The position numbers were made by a program, and so were the translations under genes. Under the pieces are notes generated by a model. That model made no database searches, was not told the origin of the DNA, and saw nothing but the letters and a program-made list of their open reading frames with translations. A stretch of DNA of 30,125 nucleotides from a virus: positions 1 through 30,125 of the IMG/VR virus record IMGVR_UViG_3300007539_000124; one strand, given 5' to 3'. Shown here one piece after another: positions 24,059 through 30,125 of this stretch (the stretch's first letter is position 1; each line of letters begins with the position of its first letter).

Positions 24059-26609
24059 TGTTGCGGACCTCCTCGATATTGAAGTTGCCACGGCTTGGTG
24101 GTGCCGGGATGTCTGCGCCTGCCAGCTGCGCACTGAATGTCTCGGCCAAGCTGGCCAGCAAGTCAGTGCTGTAGGTGTCGACAAACGCGCTCTTGAGTGG
24201 GCCGTCCGGTGCTAACAACGCTGCGCGTGCGTTGACGTGGACACCGAATGAGTCATGGATCGCGACCCAGTCGTTAATCGGATCTGCCGTTGTGCACCCG
24301 TTCACGATCGTCTGTGCGAGGATCGACGAGTCCAGACTGTGAATCAGGTTCGGTGCGATGCTGTTCTGCATACGCGTCCGAGCCAGCTGATCGGTCTGGC
24401 GGCGTAGTTGTGGGCTGAAGATCGCACCGTTGAATGCAGTCTTCACTCGATACGGTTCGCTGTGCCACTCAGCCTGCTTGACCGGCGCACCTGTAGGCGT
24501 CACCCACGAGAGCGGAGTGTTGGACTCGACAGCCAGAGCAGCGATCTTTCGCAGCCACTGCTGGACCTGTACTGGTCGGGTCAGTGTACCCTCAAGTGCG
24601 TCCCACAGGAGGTTGTTGATGAACCGAGCGTACCGTTTGACGTCAGGGTAGGGCGGCTCAGCACCGTCTTTGATGTCGGCGTGGATGGCGTTGTGGATGT
24701 TGTCGTTGGTGGCCCAGCGTGTCCCGCTGTATGGCATCACCATCACGACGTTCTTTGCCCATGCGCGTGGAATACCGTGACGCTCGAGTGCCAGCGACAT
24801 CTCATAGTCCCGGTCATCGATCGACAAGCCAGTGCCTAGCTCGACCGCCTTGTCTCGGATAGCTGTGTAGATGTCGGCCGGGATCGGGTCATCCGACAGG
24901 CACACTGACTCGCAGGTTGTCGGGTCGAGTGTGAGACCACCGAAGTTCTGTAGGCCGTTGCACTTACCGTCGACGTAGCTGATGAGCCGGGACGTGAAGC
25001 CAAGACCAATCGCGTCGAACTGTGCCAGCTCAGTGCACGCACGCAGCGCCTGCCATGGGTCATCAAACTTCCACAGCCAGTCGAGGTTCTGCTGCCAATT
25101 CGTACCGTAGCCGACAAGTTCTTGCTTGTGCTTCTCGACCCAATCAATCCTGTCCTCTAGCGTACCTTTGTCAGCTCCGCAGGCACCCGCAACCGTGAGG
25201 TACAGGGACTGGACAGCCTCGTCGCTAGCGATCGGCTCGCCTCGGTGGAACTGGATCAGACCACGGGCCAGGTCTTGCCCCTGCGGCTGCAGGTAGGGCG
25301 GCACGTAGTACATACGCCAACGATGGTCGGCCTTGGTCGGCAGGTAGAAGGGACCGGGGTAGCGATTGGCTAGGCTGCAGATCTTGAGGAACCCGAAGCG
25401 ACGACCGAATGCTTTGTTATTGTGGGCGTGGACGTGTGCTCGCTCCCGGTTCAGCTGACGTGCCAGCTCCTCGTTTGCCCAGTCCGCTGGGTCGTTCGGT
25501 GCTGGCAGCTCCCGCAGCGCTGGGTAGTCGCCGGTGTCCAGCTCCTTGTCGCGGACGTACTCTGCCGCCTCAAGGACGTCACGGTTGATCTCGAACGGTG
25601 TCGACTGCAGGGCGTTCATGGCGCGCACGTTGGTGCGTGCGTCAATCCGGTCGTGTGGGTTCTCTTTGTGGTGCCTCTCGAGTTCGATCAGGTAAGCAGG
25701 TGTGCTGCGCTTGATGATACCGTAGGGTGCGACGGATCCAGACCAGTAACCACCGCCGAACAGGTTGGACTCGACAGACCACATGCGAGGATGCACGAGT
25801 GTCGGCATGTAGCTGGTGAACAGCTCCTCAAACTTGCTGACGGTGCGCTCGATCAGTGCGCCCATGTGCTGGGTCACGCCGAGGCAGCGGCTGGTCCGGT
25901 GTCCCTCTCGATGTGTGTACTCGACAAAGAACGGACCTGTCTGTCGGATCACGTCCAACAAAGTGATGCCGATCTGCGTCTGGGCTTTAGTCTCGAGCTG
26001 CTCGAGGGTGTCGTCACCTCGGACAAGGGAGCGTGCTTGCTTGATCTGGATCTCGGTGCGGTACGCCTCTCGACGCCACGTGTCTTCGATCTGCTCTGCT
26101 GTCTTGCTGTGCGCAGCTGACCAAAGCGACCAGTGATACTCGTCAGCGACACGACGGCCAACGTGAGCAGCGATCGTGCTCAGCTTGGCGTGCTTGTGTG
26201 CGCCCGACAACATAGGGACAAGATTGAAGACAGTGCGGAGGGCGGTGAACATGACGGCGTCGGCCCCCAAGACATCAACCACGGTGACTAGGTGAGAATC
26301 ACCGACAGCGTGCTGACCTGGAAGGCCGACTCCGTTCTCGATGCGATCCATGAGATGGCTGGAAGCCTCTCGGAGGATCGATCGAATCACGTGACGGGTC
26401 GGGGTCGCATCTGCTTGCCGACCTAGTTCAACCATACGCTGGACCTGACGCTTGGCGCGGGAGGTTCCCTCTTCTGCCATCCGCTCTGAGTTTCGCAGCT
26501 CAGTTAACATCGCGCCGTCAACGTGGTGGGGAGATTCAACGGCGCTGTCGGGATACGCATCAGGCGTGCGTGGGTTAGTGTCACGTGTCGTACTGGGTAC
26601 GTTAACCAT
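24039..26609 (-). CDS. Single-subunit DNA-dependent RNA polymerase, T7 gp1-like
   Basis: 856 residues (T7: 883). Catalytic residues are visible: D547 in SYVDGKCNGLQNFGG (T7 D537), R615 and K619 with Y627 in IPRAWAKNVVMVMPYSG (T7 R627, K631, Y639), and H785/D786 in IHDSFG (T7 H811/D812). NSIAPNLIHSLDSS matches T7 SGIAPNFVHSQDGS. The C-terminus YFFA resembles T7 DFAFA. The N-terminal 90 residues align loosely with the T7 promoter-binding region. The specificity loop (about 705-745) differs from T7, so its promoters should differ too. It transcribes middle and late genes. The gene begins about 70 bp inside the attP segment, and the ATG has only a weak ribosome site (GAGA). Confidence 0.96.
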   Translation of the reverse strand: MVNVPSTTRDTNPRTPDAYPDSAVESPHHVDGAMLTELRNSERMAEEGTSRAKRQVQRMVELGRQADATPTRHVIRSILREASSHLMDRIENGVGLPGQHAVGDSHLVTVVDVLGADAVMFTALRTVFNLVPMLSGAHKHAKLSTIAAHVGRRVADEYHWSLWSAAHSKTAEQIEDTWRREAYRTEIQIKQARSLVRGDDTLEQLETKAQTQIGITLLDVIRQTGPFFVEYTHREGHRTSRCLGVTQHMGALIERTVSKFEELFTSYMPTLVHPRMWSVESNLFGGGYWSGSVAPYGIIKRSTPAYLIELERHHKENPHDRIDARTNVRAMNALQSTPFEINRDVLEAAEYVRDKELDTGDYPALRELPAPNDPADWANEELARQLNRERAHVHAHNNKAFGRRFGFLKICSLANRYPGPFYLPTKADHRWRMYYVPPYLQPQGQDLARGLIQFHRGEPIASDEAVQSLYLTVAGACGADKGTLEDRIDWVEKHKQELVGYGTNWQQNLDWLWKFDDPWQALRACTELAQFDAIGLGFTSRLISYVDGKCNGLQNFGGLTLDPTTCESVCLSDDPIPADIYTAIRDKAVELGTGLSIDDRDYEMSLALERHGIPRAWAKNVVMVMPYSGTRWATNDNIHNAIHADIKDGAEPPYPDVKRYARFINNLLWDALEGTLTRPVQVQQWLRKIAALAVESNTPLSWVTPTGAPVKQAEWHSEPYRVKTAFNGAIFSPQLRRQTDQLARTRMQNSIAPNLIHSLDSSILAQTIVNGCTTADPINDWVAIHDSFGVHVNARAALLAPDGPLKSAFVDTYSTDLLASLAETFSAQLAGADIPAPPSRGNFNIEEVRNSDYFFA

Positions 26610-26631
26610 AATAAACTATCTCACTGGTCTG

Positions 26632-26651
26632 GCAACGGAAAGTTACGTTGC
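26632..26651. repeat. Inverted repeat in the RNA polymerase leader
   Basis: GCAACG (26632-26637) and CGTTGC (26646-26651) are perfect 6-base arms around an 8-base spacer, 23 bases upstream of the polymerase start. Read on the minus strand, TTGACG, close to a sigma-70 -35 box, overlaps the right arm (about 26650-26655). I see no matching -10 box at 16-18 bases. An operator, an integrase site or an mRNA hairpin near the polymerase ribosome site are all possible. Confidence 0.35.
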
Positions 26652-26677
26652 GTCAAATTTAAAAGTGAGATTCGGGA

Positions 26678-26727
26678 GTGCATTCGTAATGCGTGGGTCG
26701 GGTGTTCGAGTCACCTTACCAGCACCA
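26678..26727 (+). other. attP core: 3' half of a tRNA-Thr(CGT)
   Basis: Fifty bases fold as the 3' part of a tRNA. Anticodon stem GTGCA/TGCGT (26678-26682, 26690-26694) encloses loop TTCGTAA, with anticodon CGT. Next come a 5-base variable region, T-arm GGGTG-TTCGAGT-CACCT (26700-26716), acceptor strand TACCAGC, discriminator A and CCA (26725-26727). GCATTCGTAATGCG is identical to the same part of E. coli thrW. No D-arm or 5' acceptor strand lies upstream, so this is not a working tRNA gene. Next to a tyrosine integrase, a 3' tRNA fragment is the classical attP identity segment. It predicts a host tRNA-Thr with acceptor 5' strand GCTGGTA. Confidence 0.88.
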
Positions 26728-26744
26728 CTTTTCTGTGGCGCTTC

Positions 26745-26763
26745 AGCGCGTTACGGGCGCGCT
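26745..26763. repeat. GC-rich inverted repeat beside attP
   Basis: AGCGCG (26745-26750) and CGCGCT (26758-26763) are perfect arms around a 7-base spacer, 17 bases beyond the CCA of the tRNA-like segment. On the minus-strand RNA a second hairpin, GCGCCAC/GTGGTGC with one wobble pair, covers about 26722-26741. Neither is followed by a U run. They may mark integrase or accessory-factor binding, or slow transcription leaving the integrase gene. Confidence 0.3.
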
Positions 26764-26778
26764 CCCAAATCTCTGTGT

Positions 26779-26817
26779 GTACTGTAACGGTACGGTACTA
26801 CTGTCTCGTAACAGTAC
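26779..26817. promoter_or_regulatory. Inverted-repeat site between integrase stop and attP
   Basis: GTACTGTAACG (26779-26789) and CGTAACAGTAC (26807-26817) are 11-base arms with one mismatch, 17 bases apart. The spacer contains a tandem ACGGT. The heptamers CTGTAAC and ACAGTAC both recur in the 95-bp gap before the MarR-like gene (28244-28250 and 28227-28233). The site suits either an operator for the nearby regulator or integrase arm-type sites. Confidence 0.45.
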
Positions 26818-26824
26818 TGGCTAA

Positions 26825-27841
26825 TTAAACATTATGCGCACGGCTGTCAAGCGCCTTGCGCAGATCGTGGGCCGACTCGATGTGCTCGTATCGAGAGACC
26901 ATGGCGTAGCTATTCCACCCACCCCAAGCCTTCAGCTGCGGCAAGGTGAATCCATCTTGAGCCAAGCGCGTCATGCACGTGTGCCGCAGACTGTGCGGCG
27001 TGAAGTCCTCGTCGGACGACAATCCCATGTCATGCTTCACAGCGTTCCATCGACGATAGAAGACTTTATGAGATGTTAATATGTCGAACGGACCAGACTC
27101 ATGGCCCCGCTCAGTCCACGCGTCATCGAGTGCGTCACGCACAGGCTGACGCAGAGGGATCGTGCGCGGCTTGTTTGACTTGGTCTTACGGAACACGACA
27201 GCATCATCCTCGACATCGACCCAGCGCAGCTGAGCGGTCTCGGTGTATCGACTGCCGAGGTACAACAGCGCTGTGGCGAACTGGCCGTACACGCTGCCGT
27301 GCTCGGTCAGGCCAGCGATCAGGCGATCGCACTCGTCACGTGTGAACACACGATCACGCTGCCGGCCGGTCCCCTTATGTCGGTAGATCGGTGGCTTGGT
27401 GATCATGCCTCGCTGGCTAGCCCACGACATGATTTTGTTGAACTTGCTAAGCCGGTGATTGATGGTCGAGGCTGATTTGCCATCGGCGTGCAGCGCATCG
27501 GCCATCTGAATAAGATCCTGCTCCGTGATTGTGTCGATCGGCATCGGGCCGAACCACTCGCACAGCTTGGTCACGTTGGTGCCGATGGCTGCGCGATCAC
27601 GGTTGCCGGCAAAGACGACCGGGACAGCGAGCTTGGCCACGTCGGCGAACGTCGTGGCTGGCTCGGTTGATTCCATGTCGGGTTCTTTACCTAGTCGGAC
27701 GGACTGACGGGCGCTTGCCTGCCAAGCCAGGGCGGCGTCAAGAGTCGGGAACTCGCTGACTAACCGCCGATATAACTTCTTGGTCAGCCGACCAGCGCTC
27801 AAATGCTCAAGCGGTGTGTTGACGGACACGTATTTCTGCAT
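26825..27841 (-). CDS. int: Tyrosine recombinase (phage integrase)
   Basis: 338 residues from ATG 27841, with GGGGAGA 9 bases upstream; the frame extends further but into the MarR-like gene. The catalytic set is complete: R198 (LLYLGSRYTETAQLRW), K221 (FRKTKSNKPRTIPL), H283 and R286 (TPHSLRHTCM), W309 in the second His/Trp position (KAWGGWNSYAMVSRY) and nucleophile Y318. Residues about 65-150 form the SAM-like core-binding domain (ITEQDLIQMADAL, STINHRLSKFNKIMSWA). It should integrate the phage at a host tRNA-Thr gene through the attP segment 100 bp downstream. The start is 4 bases after the MarR-like stop, so the two are probably co-transcribed. Confidence 0.95.
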   Translation of the reverse strand: MQKYVSVNTPLEHLSAGRLTKKLYRRLVSEFPTLDAALAWQASARQSVRLGKEPDMESTEPATTFADVAKLAVPVVFAGNRDRAAIGTNVTKLCEWFGPMPIDTITEQDLIQMADALHADGKSASTINHRLSKFNKIMSWASQRGMITKPPIYRHKGTGRQRDRVFTRDECDRLIAGLTEHGSVYGQFATALLYLGSRYTETAQLRWVDVEDDAVVFRKTKSNKPRTIPLRQPVRDALDDAWTERGHESGPFDILTSHKVFYRRWNAVKHDMGLSSDEDFTPHSLRHTCMTRLAQDGFTLPQLKAWGGWNSYAMVSRYEHIESAHDLRKALDSRAHNV

Positions 27842-27845
27842 CGTT

Positions 27846-28208
27846 CTATGTCTCCCCTGTTGATGAGAACAAAGAGCGAACGAACATGCCGCCCTTTGGA
27901 GTGAAACGCAAGTCAGTAAACCGACGATTGTCGAGGTTCTGACTCGTCTGGATGAATCCCTTACCGACAACACCGCTGGCGCTGTGCTGCGACCAGTAGG
28001 TCACGGCACGGCTGACCGACGCGTGTGTGATGGGCAAGGTGTCGACAAGATCTGACTGCCGCGCCGTGTTCGTCTCGTCACGTGCCATCAAGTAGGCAGT
28101 TTCGACGATCGCCATCATGGATGGCAAACTAATGCGGTAATCAACGGTCGCGAACGTGGCGAGCTGACGACGTAGTGTGTCGATCTCGCGAAGCATTTCT
28201 GGTCTCAC
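27846..28208 (-). CDS. MarR-like winged-helix transcription regulator
   Basis: 120 residues from GTG 28208, with AGGGAGA 7 bases upstream. The pattern is MarR-like. An N-terminal helix is followed by SLPSMMAIVETAYLMARDE. The helix-turn-helix is ARQSDLVDTLPITHASVSRAVTYWSQ, and the wing is IQTSQNLDNRRFTDLRFTPKGG, with the D-x-R-R then T-x-K-G ending of the family. It lies directly upstream of, and probably in one operon with, the integrase, which makes it the best candidate for lysogeny control. The short palindromes in its own 5' gap are possible operators. I cannot tell whether it represses the integrase, the early genes or host genes. Confidence 0.75.
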   Translation of the reverse strand: MRPEMLREIDTLRRQLATFATVDYRISLPSMMAIVETAYLMARDETNTARQSDLVDTLPITHASVSRAVTYWSQHSASGVVGKGFIQTSQNLDNRRFTDLRFTPKGGMFVRSLFSSTGET

Positions 28209-28222
28209 AGCGAATCTCCCTT

Positions 28223-28260
28223 CTGTACAGTACCATTACGTCCCTGTAACCGTTTCGGTT
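28223..28260. promoter_or_regulatory. Palindromes in the gap before the MarR-like gene
   Basis: The 95-bp gap 28209-28303 is the only clear gap in the early block. It contains the perfect 8-base palindrome CTGTACAG (28223-28230) and the inverted repeat AACCG-TTT-CGGTT (28248-28260). Both lie just upstream of the MarR-like GTG. ACAGTAC and CTGTAAC here are shared with the inverted repeat next to attP. It is likely a promoter/operator for the regulator-integrase pair. No convincing -35/-10 pair stands out. Confidence 0.45.
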
Positions 28261-28303
28261 GGGGAACGCAATGGCTACCGCACTAGTTAAGGCAAGATTC
28301 TCA

Positions 28304-28402
28304 CTATCCTGCGGCCCACCCGTGGAACATCAGGATGAGCAGGAGCCAAGCGCCGAGGCACACGACACAGGTCAGGACGTGCTCGTTATTGAAGTGTCGC
28401 AT
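28304..28402 (-). CDS. 32-residue membrane peptide
   Basis: ATG 28402 has GAGGTGG 6 bases upstream. The product is a short polar start (MRHFNNEH), one hydrophobic helix (residues 9-27, including VVCLGAWLLLILMF) and a short end. It overlaps the upstream gene by 17 bases in another frame. The much longer frame that contains it (to 28780) is a shadow of that gene. Such peptides may act as small membrane inhibitors or superinfection-exclusion factors; its early position argues against a holin. No family is recognised. Confidence 0.6.
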   Translation of the reverse strand: MRHFNNEHVLTCVVCLGAWLLLILMFHGWAAG

Positions 28403-28718
28403 GCTCGGCCACCTCATCGTGCAACGGCTGGATCCAGTGCAACATGCGAACACACTGGTCGTATCGATCCCGTGCGTACGCAGCTGACAGCTCGTCACGT
28501 GCCGTCTCGTTGGCACGCTGGCTGACGTCGAAGTGCCACGCCATGGCTGTGCGCAGTGACTCGACAACAAGATCCAGCTCGTCCCGGCTGACGTTGATGC
28601 CGATGCGGTCGGTCGTGCGCTCTCGGCCAGTGCAGGAACGTGGCTTGTAGCGCCACGCGTTTGTCTGGTCGGTGCCGTAGGTGGTCTGGCGCTTGCTGCG
28701 GTTACTCTTGTCGGACAT
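28386..28718 (-). CDS. Early protein of unknown function (110 residues)
   Basis: ATG 28718 with GGGAGA 8 bases upstream; the longer frame to 28784 reads into the next gene. The first 45 residues are basic and Ser/Thr-rich (MSDKSNRSKRQTTYG, YKPRSCTGRERTTD). The rest is helical: SRDELDLVVESLRTAMAWHF, ETARDELSAAYARDRYDQCV, MLHWIQPLHDEVAEHA, so a two- or three-helix bundle is likely. I do not recognise it. It belongs to the early operon. Confidence 0.7.
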   Translation of the reverse strand: MSDKSNRSKRQTTYGTDQTNAWRYKPRSCTGRERTTDRIGINVSRDELDLVVESLRTAMAWHFDVSQRANETARDELSAAYARDRYDQCVRMLHWIQPLHDEVAEHATLQ

Positions 28719-28749
28719 GTATTGTTCTCCCTTATGTGTGTTCGACAGA

Positions 28750-29127
28750 TCAGGTTGCGGTGCCGCACGGATACGCCCACGCAAATGCGAGCGGTGCGAC
28801 GACCTCGAGGATGGCCTTGTCGTTGTCCACCAAGTCGGCGGTAACGAGATAGGCGACGAGGATCTGGCGGGTCAGCTCGACGTCCGACATCGGATCGTGA
28901 GCGCCGCAGATCAGTGGCTGTGCTCCGCTGGTAGACGCCAGCGAGCCAGTGATTGCGCCGTTGACTAGGCCGCTGATGTACAGCCAGATCGCTGTGTCAG
29001 GCGGCGACGTCTCGAGCATGTCGATCCACAGGCCTGGCGGCAGGTGCCGGGGCGGCGACGGATCGGCGACGGCAGGGGCGACAGCCAGGGCGAGGGACGC
29101 ACTAGCGGCGAGCAATAGGCGGCGCAT
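28750..29127 (-). CDS. Secreted early protein, Rap1a/Tai-like
   Basis: 125 residues. MRRLLLAASASLALAVAPAVA is a textbook Sec signal peptide with cleavage predicted after A21 (A-V-A). The mature part has the look of Rap1a/Tai immunity proteins: WLYISGLVNGAITGSL, a first cysteine (PLICGAHD), a helix LTRQILVAYLVTADLVDND, and AILEVVAPLAFAWAYPCG ending in the typical A-x-P-C. A C94-C121 type disulphide is likely. In bacteria such proteins neutralise periplasmic amidase toxins. In an early phage gene, protection of the envelope or superinfection exclusion is a reasonable guess. GAGGGAG lies 9 bases before ATG. Family assignment is by pattern only. Confidence 0.72.
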   Translation of the reverse strand: MRRLLLAASASLALAVAPAVADPSPPRHLPPGLWIDMLETSPPDTAIWLYISGLVNGAITGSLASTSGAQPLICGAHDPMSDVELTRQILVAYLVTADLVDNDKAILEVVAPLAFAWAYPCGTAT

Positions 29128-29365
29128 GGGTTGGCACTCCCTCGACGACGAGGCGCTTGTGCTGGCGCATGACCAGATCCACGAGCGTGTCTCGTGCTGC
29201 GGTCACGGCCTGCTGGCGCGTCAGTTGAAAGTGCGCTGCCGCCTCCGGGAACGAGTCGAACAGCTTGGAGTCAGACCATTGCCGGCTCTCGTTACGCCAG
29301 TGACTGACGACCTCGATGGTCACAGCGACGTCGACGCCTGCGCGGCGGATTACTTTGTGGTGCAT
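29102..29365 (-). CDS. Early protein of unknown function (87 residues)
   Basis: ATG 29365, preceded by AAAGGA at about 10 bases; the frame to 29554 lies inside the next gene. It starts MHHKVIRRAGVDVAVTIEVV (a basic beta hairpin). It continues with SFPEAAAHFQLTRQQAVTAARDTLVDLVMRQ, which could be a helical DNA- or protein-binding unit. It overlaps both neighbours by 16-26 bases. Not recognised. Confidence 0.65.
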   Translation of the reverse strand: MHHKVIRRAGVDVAVTIEVVSHWRNESRQWSDSKLFDSFPEAAAHFQLTRQQAVTAARDTLVDLVMRQHKRLVVEGVPTHAPPIARR

Positions 29366-29718
29366 AGTTGCTTGATCCTTTCGGGGAACTCGGGGTTGAG
29401 GATGAGGGTGCGCAGAGGGGCCGACAGATCTGCCAGCACTCGGCGATTGACGGAGCGGCGTTGCGCTCGGGAGCAGCTCATGTCGACGACAGCGACGGGA
29501 TCGACAAAGACCTCCGTGCCGTCGACGTGGAGGGTGGCGACGATCGCCTCCCACCTGTCAGCTGTGATGTTGTAAGTTGGCTCGAGCCATACGTCGTAGG
29601 CGTACGGCACGCCGTGGCCCCAACGCTGGAGCGCGAAGATCCAGTCAGGCAGACCGGACAGGTCAGCGTCGGGGTGGCGCTTGGGTCGGCGACGTGCGCG
29701 ATCAGGTCCACGGCCCAT
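29350..29718 (-). CDS. Early protein of unknown function (122 residues)
   Basis: ATG 29718 follows the TAG of the upstream gene without a gap; the ribosome site (GGGA) is weak, so it probably depends on coupled translation. The N-terminus is very basic (DRARRRPKRHPDAD). Then come LPDWIFALQRWGHGVPYAYDVWLEPTYN, a beta-rich middle (WEAIVATLHVDGTEVFVDP) and a helical end (RAQRRSVNRRVLADLSAPLR). No known family. Small basic early proteins in T7-like phages often bind host enzymes or DNA. Confidence 0.65.
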   Translation of the reverse strand: MGRGPDRARRRPKRHPDADLSGLPDWIFALQRWGHGVPYAYDVWLEPTYNITADRWEAIVATLHVDGTEVFVDPVAVVDMSCSRAQRRSVNRRVLADLSAPLRTLILNPEFPERIKQLCTTK

Positions 29719-30084
29719 CTAGTCGGCGTCCCAGTGCCAGAAGTCATAGACCTCTGTCATAAAGTCCGACATGGCATCGGCGCGAACAGAAGCCCAGATC
29801 ATGCCGGTACGCTTGGAACGGATATCACCGAAGCGTTCTTGCGCACGTTTGTCTTTGTCGGAAACCCCATCGCTCATTGTAACGGCAACAGGTTCGGATG
29901 ACTTTTCGTCCCACGGATCTGGCGATGCCAATAGCGCAGTCAGCTCCTTGGCAGCTTCGTCTATGTCTTTGAGTTCTCTGCGATGTAGCGCCTCGACCCA
30001 GTACATTAGACGCTTAGCGGTTTCCCGCTCAAGCTTCATCGTGACGTGTGTCTTTGTGACCTTGATAGTTTCAACCATGTCCAT
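29719..30084 (-). CDS. Early protein of unknown function (121 residues)
   Basis: ATG 30084 with GGGAGA 8 bases upstream. Mostly helical: VTMKLERETAKRLMYWVEAL, DEAAKELTALLASPDPWDE, KDKRAQERFGDIRSKR, then a Trp/Asp-rich end (EVYDFWHWDAD). No family recognised. It is the first complete gene of the early block in this window. The 41 bases to its right hold only its ribosome site and nothing else I can name. Confidence 0.68.
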   Translation of the reverse strand: MDMVETIKVTKTHVTMKLERETAKRLMYWVEALHRRELKDIDEAAKELTALLASPDPWDEKSSEPVAVTMSDGVSDKDKRAQERFGDIRSKRTGMIWASVRADAMSDFMTEVYDFWHWDAD

Positions 30085-30125
30085 TGGTTTGATCTCCCGT
30101 TAGTTGATGATGAATGTCGTGACAA

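Noticed and set aside
25422-26120. 232-residue plus-strand reading frame
   Set aside because: It lies wholly inside the RNA polymerase gene on the other strand and shows no recognisable domain.
26650-26727. A complete functional tRNA-Thr gene
   Set aside because: Only the anticodon arm to CCA can be folded. The upstream bases (AAATTTAAAAGTGAGATTCG) give no D-arm and no GCTGGTA 5' acceptor strand, so it is a tRNA fragment used as attP.
28304-28780. 158-residue minus-strand frame
   Set aside because: The upstream 126 codons are an out-of-frame reading of the 110-residue gene. Only the last 32 codons, with their own ribosome site, look real.
1-30125. CRISPR arrays, insertion sequences or terminal repeats
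   Set aside because: No evenly spaced repeats, transposase genes or long repeated segments were seen. The genome ends are probably outside the window.

Overview
This window is about 30 kb of a T7-like podovirus genome (autographivirus type) in which every gene I can support is read from the minus strand. It is read here from the right end (early) to the left end (late). The phage type is shown by a single-subunit T7-like RNA polymerase, a T7-type replication set (gp2.5, gp3, gp4, gp5 and gp6 homologues) and the ordered T7 virion block: portal, scaffold, capsid, gp11, gp12, gp13, gp14, gp15, gp16. The left end cuts the gp16-like gene, so the rest of it, the tail fibre and the terminase lie outside. 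The right end cuts the early region. Host is an inference: moderate-to-high G+C, a class II ribonucleotide reductase and a tRNA-targeted integrase fit marine alphaproteobacterial podoviruses (roseophage or pelagiphage-like), but the sequence does not prove it.

Right end, 30.1-28.3 kb: six small, tightly packed early genes. Five have no function I can assign. One is secreted, resembling Rap1a/Tai-type immunity proteins, and one encodes a 32-residue membrane peptide. A 95-bp gap with two short palindromes follows. Next comes a lysogeny module, 28.2-26.6 kb: a MarR-like winged-helix regulator, a tyrosine integrase, an inverted-repeat site, and a segment matching the 3' half of a tRNA-Thr(CGT) including CCA, which is almost certainly attP. 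The RNA polymerase gene starts just beyond it, giving the order regulator - int - attP - RNAP.

Middle, 26.6-14.5 kb: RNA polymerase, two small genes, gp2.5-like SSB, endonuclease I, primase-helicase, a small possible winged-helix protein, DNA polymerase, a PAPS-reductase-like PP-loop protein with clustered cysteines and low G+C, a 46-residue basic protein, a CPWC redoxin, 5'-3' exonuclease, a DUF3310 protein, a MazG-like pyrophosphohydrolase and a class II (B12-dependent) ribonucleotide reductase. Together these can degrade host DNA, reduce nucleotides and copy the phage genome. Genes mostly abut or overlap by a few bases.

Left, 14.5-0 kb: a gp7.3-like protein, portal and scaffold, then a lysis cassette (GH24 endolysin with a C-terminal membrane segment, plus a nested spanin-like pair). 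This cassette sits unusually between scaffold and major capsid protein. Then come capsid, a hairpin in the place of T7 T-phi, tail tube proteins A and B (B much longer than in T7), a gp13-like GNAT-fold protein, and internal virion proteins. One of these, the gp15-like protein, carries an M15-type peptidase motif. Plus-strand reading frames look like shadows of the minus-strand genes. No complete tRNA, CRISPR array or insertion sequence was seen.
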